Origin: Lysobacteraceae bacterium | Lineage (GTDB): Bacteria > Pseudomonadota > Gammaproteobacteria > Xanthomonadales > Xanthomonadaceae | Length of the DNA: 11,871 nt | Assembly: GCA_028293685.1 (NCBI GenBank) | Contig: JAQGOI010000182.1 | Location: forward strand, 1 to 11,871 | Direction: 5' to 3' | Shown: in pieces, positions 5,932-11,871 of the stretch | How positions within the stretch are numbered: the stretch's first letter is position 1 | Layout of the letters: every line of letters starts with the position of its first letter | Program-made: the position numbers and the translations under genes | The notes under the pieces: model-generated | What the model was told of the DNA's origin: nothing | The model's input: only the letters and a program-made list of their open reading frames with translations | The model's database searches: none

Positions 5932-7137
5932 ATGGTCACCATCGGCACGCCCCTAACCCCCGACGCAACCCGCGTCCTGTTGCTCGGCGCAGGGGAACTC
6001 GGCAAGGAAGTGGCGATCGAGTTGCAGCGGCTCGGGGTCGAAGTCATTGCGGTCGACCGCTACGCCAACGCGCCGGCGATGCAGGTGGCCCATCGCAGCC
6101 ACGTGATCGACATGCTCGACGGCGACGCGATCCGCGCGCTGGTGGCGCTGGAACGGCCACACGTGATCGTGCCGGAGATCGAGGCGATCCACACCCAGAC
6201 GCTGGTCGAACTCGAGCGCGACTACGCGAGCAGCGGCCAGGACACGCGCATCATCCCGACAGCGCGCGCCGCGTGGCTCACCATGGATCGCGAAGGCATC
6301 CGCAGACTGGCGGCCGAGACGCTGGGGCTGCCGGTATCGGATTACCGCTTCGTCGATTCCATCGCCCAATACCGTCAGGCGGTGGTCGAAATCGGCCTGC
6401 CGTGCGTCGTCAAGCCGGTCATGTCGTCGTCCGGGCACGGTCAGAGTTTGGTGCGTGGCGATCACGAGGTCGACGCGGCGTGGAACTACGCGCAGACCGG
6501 CGGCCGCGCCGGCGCAGGACGCGTCATCGTCGAGGGCTTCGTCGATTTCGACTATGAAATCACGCTGCTGACCGTGCGCCACACGGGCGGCACCGATTTC
6601 TGCGAGCCCATCGGCCACCTGCAGCGCGACGGCGACTATCGCGAGAGCTGGCAACCGCAACCGATGTCGACACGCGCGCTGGCGCTGGCCCAGGGAATCG
6701 CGCGGCAGGTCACCGACGCGCTGGGTGGTTGGGGCGTGTTCGGGGTCGAGTGTTTCGTCAAGGGTGATGACGTCTGGTTCTCGGAGGTCTCGCCGCGCCC
6801 GCACGACACCGGCCTGGTGACGCTGATCTCGCAGGATCTGAGCGAGTTCGCGCTGCATGCGCGTGCGATCCTGGGCTTGCCGATTCCGGGAATCCATCAG
6901 CTGGGACCATCGGCGTCCTGCGCCGTACTCGCCGACGGTCACGGCGTGCCGGTTTTCGGCAACGTCCAGGCCGCGCTGCAATACCCGGACACTGCGCTGC
7001 GGCTGTTCGGCAAGCCGCGTGTGGCCGGTCATCGTCGCGTCGGCGTGACGCTGGCGCGCGGCGAGGACATCGACGGCGCGCGCCGGATTGCACGCGACAG
7101 TGCGGCGGCGCTCACGATCGAATTTCGCGACGAATGA
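5932..7137 (+). CDS. purT: Formate-dependent phosphoribosylglycinamide formyltransferase (GAR transformylase 2)
   Basis: Predicted 401-residue ATP-grasp enzyme of purine synthesis. It makes formyl-GAR from GAR, formate and ATP, an alternative to folate-dependent PurN. Sequence agreement with E. coli PurT is high throughout: [40 protein letters not shown] (21-40), the ATP-grasp loop [12 protein letters not shown] (160-171), [12 protein letters not shown] (191-202), [13 protein letters not shown] (234-246), [11 protein letters not shown] (284-294) and [14 protein letters not shown] (298-311). Length is close to the usual 392, with a few extra residues near 98-104. I chose ATG 5932 because it reproduces the family N-terminus; an open frame further upstream overlaps the divergent lipoprotein gene and is not conserved-looking. 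No clear Shine-Dalgarno is seen. Cytosolic and complete. Confidence 0.98.
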   Translation: MVTIGTPLTPDATRVLLLGAGELGKEVAIELQRLGVEVIAVDRYANAPAMQVAHRSHVIDMLDGDAIRALVALERPHVIVPEIEAIHTQTLVELERDYASSGQDTRIIPTARAAWLTMDREGIRRLAAETLGLPVSDYRFVDSIAQYRQAVVEIGLPCVVKPVMSSSGHGQSLVRGDHEVDAAWNYAQTGGRAGAGRVIVEGFVDFDYEITLLTVRHTGGTDFCEPIGHLQRDGDYRESWQPQPMSTRALALAQGIARQVTDALGGWGVFGVECFVKGDDVWFSEVSPRPHDTGLVTLISQDLSEFALHARAILGLPIPGIHQLGPSASCAVLADGHGVPVFGNVQAALQYPDTALRLFGKPRVAGHRRVGVTLARGEDIDGARRIARDSAAALTIEFRDE

Positions 7138-7183
7138 GTCGTACTCGACAATCATCAATGCATGAACAACTGGATTGCGCGCG

Positions 7184-7618
7184 ATGAATGAGGCTAATGG
7201 TTACGCCGTGTTCTTTTTTCCGCAGGCGCTCGAAGCGCTTGGCGAAGCCGTCCAGCCGTATCTTCAGCAGGGCCCCGCTGGTCCGCATGTCCTGTGCGGG
7301 GCGATCGACACGTCGGGATCGCTGATCGAGATGACGCTTCGCGGCGATGCCGGCGACGGCAAGCTGGTGGTGCTCGAGCTGATGGTGCCGGTGTCGATGG
7401 TGCGGATGATCGTGTCGACCCAGAGCGACGAGGTATTTGGATTCCGCCCGCGTCTGCCGGTCGACATCATTCCAGTATTGCCTGCCGTTGGTCCGACCGC
7501 CGAGCCAGCCACGGCGGCGACCGCGTCGATTCCGGAAGGCGGAGCCGGCGCCCAGGCAGGCAAGGCTTCTACGGCGGACGCTTCGACAGGCGACGCAGGC
7601 GGAAAACCGGCTGCGTGA
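7184..7618 (+). CDS. Hypothetical protein with disordered Ala/Gly-rich tail
   Basis: A 144-residue protein I do not recognise. Residues 6-100 look folded, with alternating helix and strands ([53 protein letters not shown]). Residues 101-144 are low-complexity Ala/Thr/Gly/Glu and probably disordered. No signal peptide or membrane helix, so likely cytosolic. I chose ATG 7184; an in-frame TTG at 7175 would add three residues, and GGA at 7172-7174 is a weak ribosome-binding site. It lies 46 bases after purT and may be co-transcribed with it. The last 50 bases overlap the end of convergent bpt, so its disordered tail is encoded opposite Bpt's C-terminus. It is probably a lineage-restricted protein of the Xanthomonad group, but I cannot check that. 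Confidence 0.72.
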   Translation: MNEANGYAVFFFPQALEALGEAVQPYLQQGPAGPHVLCGAIDTSGSLIEMTLRGDAGDGKLVVLELMVPVSMVRMIVSTQSDEVFGFRPRLPVDIIPVLPAVGPTAEPATAATASIPEGGAGAQAGKASTADASTGDAGGKPAA

Positions 7619-8417
7619 TGGGCTTAGGCGCGGTCAGCAGGCGCCCATCCGCGTCGAATTGCAACGGTCGCCAGACGTCGTCGTCACAACCTTCCAGTGC
7701 CGAAAAACGACGTTTGTAATCCATCTTCTGGTGCCCGGCGATCCAGTAGCCCAGGTACAGATGACGGCGACCGTCGCGCCTGGCCCACTCGATCTGCCTG
7801 AGGATCGCCAGCGTTCCAAGCCCCAGCGCTGCATAATCGGGATCGTAGAAGGTGTAGACGGCCGACAGCGCGTCGCCCGCGAGATCGGTGACCGCGACGG
7901 CCAGCAGTCGCTGCGACTGCGCCTCGCGGAATTCGAGAAACCGGCTTTCCGACCAGTCGCCGACCAGGAACTGGTCGAATTCGGCCACACCGTGACCGTC
8001 CATGCCGCCTTGGCGGTGACGCGCACCCAGGTACCGCTGGTACAGCTCGAAGTGTTCGTCCGTGCGGATCGCGGGCACCACGCGCGACTCGATTCCGGCG
8101 TTGCGCGCAAGACAGCGACGCTGGCTGCGGTCGGGCACGAAGCGATCCACGACGATGCGCACCGCCATGCAGGCATGGCAGGCCTGGCATTGCGGCCGAT
8201 AGACCAGGTCGCCGGAGCGACGGAAGCCCCAGGCCAGCGCGAGTGGATACAGCCGGGGCAGGCGCGGATCGCGCGGATCGATCACCAGGTCGCGGGCGCT
8301 GCGCTCGGGCCAATAGCCGCAAGGATGTTCAGCCGTCTGGAACAGGCGCAGATCGTCGATCCCTGCTTGGGGCTCGGCAAGCGTGTCGTCAGCTTCTTTG
8401 GAGGGATCGCTGCCCAT
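7569..8417 (-). CDS. bpt: Aspartate/glutamate leucyltransferase Bpt (N-degron aminoacyl-tRNA-protein transferase)
   Basis: Predicted 282-residue transferase. Bpt moves leucine from Leu-tRNA onto proteins with N-terminal Asp or Glu, marking them for ClpS/ClpAP degradation. The family pattern is clear: [20 protein letters not shown] (23-42), with C33 in the conserved [24 protein letters not shown] (57-76); C77, C80 and C83 in [26 protein letters not shown] (84-101); [11 protein letters not shown] (185-195); and [20 protein letters not shown] (221-240). It is longer than typical Bpt (about 240-250), with about 20 extra N-terminal and 15 extra C-terminal residues. The start overlaps the upstream DUF2007-like gene by 29 bases on the same strand. 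The end overlaps the convergent hypothetical gene by 50 bases. No Shine-Dalgarno is seen; a TATGCT hexamer lies 6 bases before the ATG. Confidence 0.95.
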   Translation of the reverse strand: MGSDPSKEADDTLAEPQAGIDDLRLFQTAEHPCGYWPERSARDLVIDPRDPRLPRLYPLALAWGFRRSGDLVYRPQCQACHACMAVRIVVDRFVPDRSQRRCLARNAGIESRVVPAIRTDEHFELYQRYLGARHRQGGMDGHGVAEFDQFLVGDWSESRFLEFREAQSQRLLAVAVTDLAGDALSAVYTFYDPDYAALGLGTLAILRQIEWARRDGRRHLYLGYWIAGHQKMDYKRRFSALEGCDDDVWRPLQFDADGRLLTAPKPITQPVFRLRRLSKRPP

Positions 8418-9276
8418 GGCCGCAGCATAGCGCCGGTCGTTGAACGTGGCGTATCGTCGACGGTGCCGCCCTTCTTGCTGCTGATAACCCGGGTTGGATC
8501 ACGCTCCAGCCTGTGCCGTCGGGACGCACGTCATAGCGATGCGACGCAATCAGTGTCGGCCCTCGATGACGGGCGAGCTGGATGCTGCCCCTCGACCCGT
8601 TGGTGGTGCGGTAGCCGCCAATCGCCAGTGCGAGCTGCTGGGGGTCGGCCGGACAGCGCGAAGCGGGCACCACCGCGCCCGGTGCTGCCGGCAATACGGC
8701 GAGCAGTGCCGGCGATGGATCGTTTCCATCGACCGACAGGCACACGTGCCGACCCGGCAGCGTCGGCAGTTCGCCCGCAAGCACGGCAACGGCCAGTGTG
8801 TCAGGCGTCCGTGTATCGCCGGCGGGCAGCACGGCAAGGACCTGTGCCTTCCCGATTGTTGCCACGACCGCTGGCTTGCGCATCGACACGTACACGTAGG
8901 CCAGCGCAATGATCATCGTGATCACCAGCAACAGACCGACCTTGAGCCGGAATGCGCGTTTCGTCGCCGGCGACGCGATGGCCTGCGGCGTTTCGGTGCG
9001 GAACATCGGCAACGTGTAACCGGTCTCTCCGCGCGTGCTGTCGAGCAATCCGGCGTCGCGCAGGATCTCGCGCGCGGCCGGCTGGTCTTCGGACCGGACG
9101 ATCCACACCGCTGGAATCGGATCGACACGCGTGTGGTCGCGATAGCTGAATTCACCGCGCAGTCCGCCCTTGTACGAACGGCCGTGGGTGATGCGCGCAT
9201 CGATACCGGCATCTCGGAGCAGTTGCGCGACCCGTTCGACGTTCTCCATGCGTGGGCTACTGAAGACCTGCCTCAT
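8389..9276 (-). CDS. DUF2007-like N-terminal domain protein with one membrane helix ('pathogenicity-like')
   Basis: A 295-residue protein. Residues 1-78 resemble the DUF2007 'putative signal transducing' fold (ferredoxin-like): [20 protein letters not shown], then [15 protein letters not shown] and [21 protein letters not shown] single membrane helix follows at about 112-131. The C-terminal 160 residues are predicted extracytoplasmic, with two candidate Cys (in [10 protein letters not shown] and ASRCPADPQ) that could form a disulphide. From memory, Xanthomonad genomes label such proteins 'pathogenicity-like'; no role is proven. The start overlaps the tesB stop by four bases (ATGA), so translation is coupled. 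The last 30 or so residues (from about 265) are basic and Cys-containing and run into the bpt start; they do not look conserved. The same gene order suggests co-expression with tesB and bpt. Confidence 0.75.
   Translation of the reverse strand: MRQVFSSPRMENVERVAQLLRDAGIDARITHGRSYKGGLRGEFSYRDHTRVDPIPAVWIVRSEDQPAAREILRDAGLLDSTRGETGYTLPMFRTETPQAIASPATKRAFRLKVGLLLVITMIIALAYVYVSMRKPAVVATIGKAQVLAVLPAGDTRTPDTLAVAVLAGELPTLPGRHVCLSVDGNDPSPALLAVLPAAPGAVVPASRCPADPQQLALAIGGYRTTNGSRGSIQLARHRGPTLIASHRYDVRPDGTGWSVIQPGLSAARRAAPSTIRHVQRPALCCGHGQRSLQRS
8424..8429 (-). promoter_or_regulatory. Possible -10 hexamer TATGCT 6 bases before bpt
   Basis: On the minus strand TATGCT is followed by six bases and ATG 8417. 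A transcript from it would begin at or near the A of the start codon. It lies inside the upstream gene's coding sequence, so it would be an internal promoter. No -35 is visible. Confidence 0.3.
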
Positions 9277-10181
9277 GCCGTCGTACCCGTGGCCGGTTTC
9301 GCCGTCGTGTCCTCATCGACCACACGGATCAATCCTTCCTGCGCGGTGCTGGCGACCAGCTTGCCGTCGCGATCGAAGATCAGGCCGCGTGCAAGTCCAC
9401 GCGCGCCTTGCGCGGTGGGACTGTCGATCGAATACAGCAGCCAGTCGTCCGCACGAAACGGACGGTGGAACCACAGCGCGTGATCGAGCGACGCCATCTG
9501 CACGTTCGGTTGGTAATAACTGATGCCGTGCGGAAACGTCGCCGTGCCGAGCAGATGGAAATCCGATGCGTACGCGAGCAGCGCTCGATGCAGCTCCGGC
9601 GCGTCGCCGACGCGTTCCGCCAGCCGAAACCACACCTGCTGGTACGGCGGGCGCTTGGGAGGGTTGAGCTCGTCGCGCGGATAGACGTGGCGGAATTCGA
9701 ACGGCCCCATGCGCGACAACCAGCGCTGCACCTTGATCGGCAGCCTCGCCAGCACATCGGCGGGCACCGTCGGCGATGGCTCGATGTCCTCGGGCTTCGG
9801 CACTTCGGGCATTGAAAGCTGGTGCTCGCCGCCCGTCTCGGATTCCTGGAACGACGCCGCAAGGAAGAAGATCGGTTTGCCGTGCTGGATCGCAGTCACG
9901 CGCCGCACCGAAAAACTGCCGCCATCGCGGGTGCGATCGACCTGGTAGACGATCGGATGGTCGGTGTCGCCGGCCCGCAGGAAATACGCGTGCAGCGAAT
10001 GCGCATTGCGCACGCTTTCCATCGTCGCCTGCGCGGCCGACAGCGCCTGTCCCAGCACCTGTCCACCAAAGACGTATTTCGTGCCGATATCGCGACTCTG
10101 TCCGCGAAACAGATTGTCCTCGAGACGTTCGAGCGTCAGCAGTTCGATCAGCTCGGAAGCGGGGGAAGACATCGTCGCCAT
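9273..10181 (-). CDS. tesB: Acyl-CoA thioesterase II
   Basis: Predicted 302-residue double-hotdog thioesterase that hydrolyses acyl-CoA to free fatty acid and CoA in the cytosol. Similarity to E. coli TesB is strong: LFRGQSRDIGTKYVFGGQVL (24-43), HSLHAYFLRAGD (61-72), GGSFSVRRVTAIQHGKPIFF (87-106), YASDFHLLG (204-212), LDHALWFHRPFRADDWLLYS (232-251) and VASTAQEG (276-283). The catalytic triad of E. coli TesB, D204/T228/Q278, maps with constant +3 offset to D207, S231 and Q281, so Thr is replaced by Ser, a conservative change. Two ATG starts are possible, 10181 or 10172. A consensus TATAAT (10207-10202) lies 20 bases upstream of the first. It is first gene of a tesB - DUF2007-like - bpt operon. 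Confidence 0.97.
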   Translation of the reverse strand: MATMSSPASELIELLTLERLEDNLFRGQSRDIGTKYVFGGQVLGQALSAAQATMESVRNAHSLHAYFLRAGDTDHPIVYQVDRTRDGGSFSVRRVTAIQHGKPIFFLAASFQESETGGEHQLSMPEVPKPEDIEPSPTVPADVLARLPIKVQRWLSRMGPFEFRHVYPRDELNPPKRPPYQQVWFRLAERVGDAPELHRALLAYASDFHLLGTATFPHGISYYQPNVQMASLDHALWFHRPFRADDWLLYSIDSPTAQGARGLARGLIFDRDGKLVASTAQEGLIRVVDEDTTAKPATGTTA

Positions 10182-10201
10182 GGCCTTGCGCAGGGCGGCC
10201 G

Positions 10202-10207
10202 ATTATA
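10202..10207 (-). promoter_or_regulatory. Consensus -10 element TATAAT upstream of tesB
   Basis: Read on the minus strand, TATAAT is a perfect -10 hexamer in GC-rich DNA, 20 bases before ATG 10181. At the proper distance the -35 region is GC-rich (CTCGCC), so the promoter would depend on the -10 or an activator. It would give a leader of about 14 bases. Confidence 0.5.
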
Positions 10208-10231
10208 GCGGGCGAGGCACGGCGGGCGAGG
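10208..10231. repeat. 10-base direct repeat GCGGGCGAGG upstream of tesB
   Basis: GCGGGCGAGG occurs at 10208-10217 and again at 10222-10231, starts 14 bases apart, in the 80-base spacer between tesB and the amidase gene, exactly where a -35 element would lie. It may be a factor site or chance in GC-rich DNA. Confidence 0.35.
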
Positions 10232-10261
10232 TCGCCGCAGGCCCAGCAAGGCCGCTGCCCG

Positions 10262-10837
10262 CTAGGGAACCAGCCGCGGCAGCCCTGTCGCTTCGAGGAC
10301 TCGCGACCACGGAAACATCGGGCCTGGATCGCGCTTTCTCGGAACCTGTATCGCCGGATCGTCGATTGCCGTTTCCAGTGCCGTGTCCAGGTCCTCATGC
10401 CCGGCAATATGGCGCAGCGGCAGCTGCGCCTGCAGTTGCCGCAGCAATCCGATCAACGCCTCGATCTGCGGCTCGGGGTAGGGCTCGTCCATCGCCTGGT
10501 GTTTCGAATCGCGCCAATGCGGGTAGCGGCCGGTATTGACCAGTTCGATGCCGACCGAATGCTCGTTGTAGCCGCGGACGTGGTTGGCGATTCGACCCGG
10601 CTGCACGTAGAGGACAACGCGACCGTCGCGATCGATGTAGTAGTGGCCGCTGTTTCCGGTCCCGCTGCCTTCATAGAGGATGCGCTCGCCGAACGTGCGC
10701 GACAGTTCCAGGGTCGGGACTTCGGTGCAGTGGATCACCACCAAATCGATCTGCGACAGCGGCCGTGCGTCGAGCCTGGATTCGTACGGCAATGGATCGA
10801 TCAGCACGGGTGGGTTCGGCGGCAGGTCCGGGAACAT
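10262..10837 (-). CDS. AmpD-type N-acetylmuramoyl-L-alanine amidase (amidase_2, cytosolic)
   Basis: A 191-residue zinc amidase. Alignment to E. coli AmpD places all catalytic residues: zinc ligands H36 (VVIHCT; AmpD H34), H147 (AGHEDLD; AmpD H154) and D170 (RKRDPGPMFPW; AmpD D164), plus E98 (SVGIEL; AmpD E116) and K168 (AmpD K162). It would split the amide bond between N-acetylmuramic acid and L-alanine. No signal peptide is present, which fits cytosolic peptidoglycan recycling of anhydro-muropeptides rather than cell separation. The segment before the second His is arranged differently from AmpD (WRDSKHQAMDEPYPEPQIEA), so it may belong to a sister clade. It is transcribed away from the MOSC gene from a shared 22-base spacer. 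A TAGCAT hexamer sits 6 bases before its ATG and no Shine-Dalgarno is seen. Confidence 0.9.
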   Translation of the reverse strand: MFPDLPPNPPVLIDPLPYESRLDARPLSQIDLVVIHCTEVPTLELSRTFGERILYEGSGTGNSGHYYIDRDGRVVLYVQPGRIANHVRGYNEHSVGIELVNTGRYPHWRDSKHQAMDEPYPEPQIEALIGLLRQLQAQLPLRHIAGHEDLDTALETAIDDPAIQVPRKRDPGPMFPWSRVLEATGLPRLVP

Positions 10838-10841
10838 GCGG

Positions 10842-10855
10842 CGATGCTAGCATCG
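10842..10855. promoter_or_regulatory. Perfect 14-bp palindrome forming extended -10 elements in both directions
   Basis: CGATGCTAGCATCG is a perfect palindrome centred in the 22-base spacer between two divergent genes. On each strand it contains TGCTAGCAT, an extended -10 (TG-n-TAGCAT). In both directions exactly six bases separate the hexamer from the ATG (10837 on minus, 10860 on plus). Transcripts from either side would therefore start at about the A of the start codon. It could alternatively be a regulator's operator. Confidence 0.5.
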
Positions 10856-10859
10856 TCGG

Positions 10860-11357
10860 ATGACGTCGCTGTCCGCCAATTCCGAACTGGGTCGCCTGAT
10901 GGCGCGGTTTCCGCGCACCGGTGCCGTGCGCTGGATTGGCCTGCGCCCGGCACGTCAAGCCGTGATGTGCGCGGTCGACGTCGTCGAGGCGATCGCTGGC
11001 GGTGGATTGGCGGGAGATCGCTACACCGGCGTCAGCGGCAAGCGCGGCGTCACGTTGATCCAGGCCGAGCATCTCGCGGTGATCGCGGCGTTGTCAGGAC
11101 ACGCTGCGGTGTTGCCCGAAGTGCTGCGTCGCAATCTCCTCGTTGAAGGCATCCCGCTGATCGCGTTGAAGGATCGCGTCTTCCGTGTCGGCGATACGCT
11201 GCTCCAGGGCACCGGCCCATGCGATCCGTGCTCGCGGATGGAAGCGGCATTGGGCGAGGGCGGCTACAACGCGATGCGTGGCATGGGTGGCATCTGCGCG
11301 CGCGTGCTCCAAGGCGGCGTGATCCGTCAGGGCGACCGCGTCGTGGCCGAATCATGA
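10860..11357 (+). CDS. MOSC-domain protein
   Basis: A 165-residue protein made almost entirely of one MOSC domain. Hallmarks: GGGLAGDRYTG (47-57), GKRGVTLIQAEHL (60-72), LRRNLLVEGIPL (89-100), FRVGDTLLQGTGPCDPCSRM (108-127) and GGICARVLQGGVI (143-155). C121 and C124 in GPCDPC include the conserved Cys thought to handle sulphur or bind molybdenum cofactor in MOSC proteins such as the MOCS3/YiiM group. The exact reaction of stand-alone MOSC proteins of this type is not settled. Start: ATG 10860 has no Shine-Dalgarno but a -10-like hexamer 6 bases upstream; ATG 10899 (start MARFPRTGAVRWIGLRP) is an alternative close to where the conserved region begins. The stop overlaps the hydrolase start (ATGA). 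Expected to be cytosolic. Confidence 0.92.
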   Translation: MTSLSANSELGRLMARFPRTGAVRWIGLRPARQAVMCAVDVVEAIAGGGLAGDRYTGVSGKRGVTLIQAEHLAVIAALSGHAAVLPEVLRRNLLVEGIPLIALKDRVFRVGDTLLQGTGPCDPCSRMEAALGEGGYNAMRGMGGICARVLQGGVIRQGDRVVAES

Positions 11358-11871
11358 CGTCGGCTGCGCGCGGCCATTGCATCCTGTGCCATGGATTCGA
11401 AAGCGGACCCGATGCGACCAAGGTCACCGCACTGGCCGATGCCGCCGAGCGCATGGGCTGGACGCAGCAACGCCCTGACTTCACCGACCTGGATTCACGG
11501 CGAGACATCAGCGAGTTGGGCGATGTGCACGCGCGCACGCGACGCCTGCTCGGGCTTGCGCGGGCATCCGCAGCGCGTGGGCCGCTGGTGTTGGCTGGAT
11601 CGAGCCTTGGAGCCTGGATTGCCGGGCAGGTTTCGCTGCAGGTACCGATCGCGGCGTTGTTTCTGATGGCGCCACCCATCCATCTGGACGCCGCACATCC
11701 GCTGGAAGCCGAATGCGCTGCCATCTCCATCGTGCATGGCTGGTGCGACGAATTGATCCCGGTGCAGCAGGTCGTCCAATGGGCGCAATTTCGCCGCGCG
11801 CGCCTGCTGCTGGTTGACGACAGCCATCGCCTCGCCGCCCACGTCGCCACCAGCGCCGATGCGTTCGCTGC
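11354..11871 (+). CDS. Alpha/beta-fold hydrolase (3' end cut by window)
   Basis: An open frame of 172 codons runs from ATG 11354 to the window edge without a stop. It is a small alpha/beta hydrolase. CHGFESGP (12-19) is the oxyanion-loop His-Gly region. The nucleophile elbow GSSLG (82-86) places Ser84 as nucleophile. WCDELIP (130-136) holds the likely acid, D132, and DDSHRL (155-160) the likely catalytic His, H158. The order Ser-Asp-His and short length resemble the YqiA/UPF0227-like or RBBP9-like single-domain esterases. The substrate is unknown. No signal peptide, so probably cytosolic. The start codon overlaps the MOSC stop in ATGA, so the two are translated together. Only a short C-terminal tail is missing, since the catalytic His is already present. 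Confidence 0.88.
   Translation, partial: MTSAARGHCILCHGFESGPDATKVTALADAAERMGWTQQRPDFTDLDSRRDISELGDVHARTRRLLGLARASAARGPLVLAGSSLGAWIAGQVSLQVPIAALFLMAPPIHLDAAHPLEAECAAISIVHGWCDELIPVQQVVQWAQFRRARLLLVDDSHRLAAHVATSADAFA

Noticed and set aside
5953..7158. 401-residue minus-strand frame opposite purT
   Set aside because: Antisense shadow of a highly conserved enzyme, rich in Asp/Arg/His with no recognisable motif.
7158..7187. Nine-codon frame ending in an ATGA overlap with the hypothetical gene at 7184, possible leader peptide
   Set aside because: No ribosome-binding site, no residue bias and no attenuator hairpin; likely chance.
7437..8912. 491-residue plus-strand frame opposite bpt and the DUF2007-like gene
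   Set aside because: Spans the overlap of three supported genes and shows shadow-type composition.
9776..11146. 456-residue plus-strand frame across tesB, the amidase and into the MOSC gene
   Set aside because: Runs through two minus-strand enzymes with complete catalytic residues and out of frame with MOSC.
1..11871. CRISPR array, IS element, phage, tRNA/rRNA or classical defence island
   Set aside because: No spaced direct repeats, transposase or integrase motifs, RNA gene signatures or defence-protein domains were seen on either strand.

Overview
The window looks like ordinary chromosome from a high-GC gammaproteobacterium, most likely of the Xanthomonadaceae/Lysobacter group (order Lysobacterales). 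This rests on base composition, tight gene packing, and gene content and protein style (formate-dependent purT, Bpt aminoacyltransferase, TesB, a DUF2007-type 'pathogenicity-like' protein). The assignment is inference. I see no IS element, phage gene, CRISPR array, tRNA, rRNA or recognisable defence system.

Layout. 1-120: 3' end of a LuxR/NarL-type regulator. 121-361: spacer with a good promoter for the next gene. 362-2620 (+): a membrane-anchored SRPBCC/GyrI-like fusion protein, a DUF423 membrane protein, and an AlkA-type DNA-3-methyladenine glycosylase. 2621-4836 (-): an operon-like run, read right to left: SPFH/band-7 membrane protein, a 28-residue membrane peptide, an Arc-type ribbon-helix-helix protein, a DUF4177 protein and an M15 carboxypeptidase-like protein. 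It meets the glycosylase gene tail to tail with no bases between stop codons. 4946-5857 (-): a lipoprotein with a probable beta-propeller fold. 5932-7137 (+): purT. 7184-7618 (+): a hypothetical protein whose end overlaps the convergent bpt gene by 50 bases. 7569-10181 (-): tesB, a membrane-anchored DUF2007-like protein and bpt, coupled by overlaps. 10262-10837 (-): a cytosolic AmpD-type amidase. 10860-11871 (+): a MOSC-domain protein and, coupled by an ATGA overlap, an alpha/beta hydrolase cut by the window edge.

Functional themes are housekeeping: alkylation repair, purine synthesis, N-degron tagging, acyl-CoA hydrolysis, and peptidoglycan turnover or recycling (amidase and M15 protein). 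The least understood part is the SPFH - micropeptide - Arc - DUF4177 cassette. Two TGATATC repeats one helical turn apart lie upstream of it, in the likely core promoter. They could be the binding site of the cassette's own Arc-type protein.

A second theme is start-site architecture. Two divergent gene pairs (purT/lipoprotein and amidase/MOSC) share short palindromes that can act as -10 elements in both directions. Several genes (amidase, MOSC, bpt, perhaps M15) have a TAnnnT hexamer 6-7 bases before the ATG and no clear Shine-Dalgarno, as expected for leaderless mRNAs.
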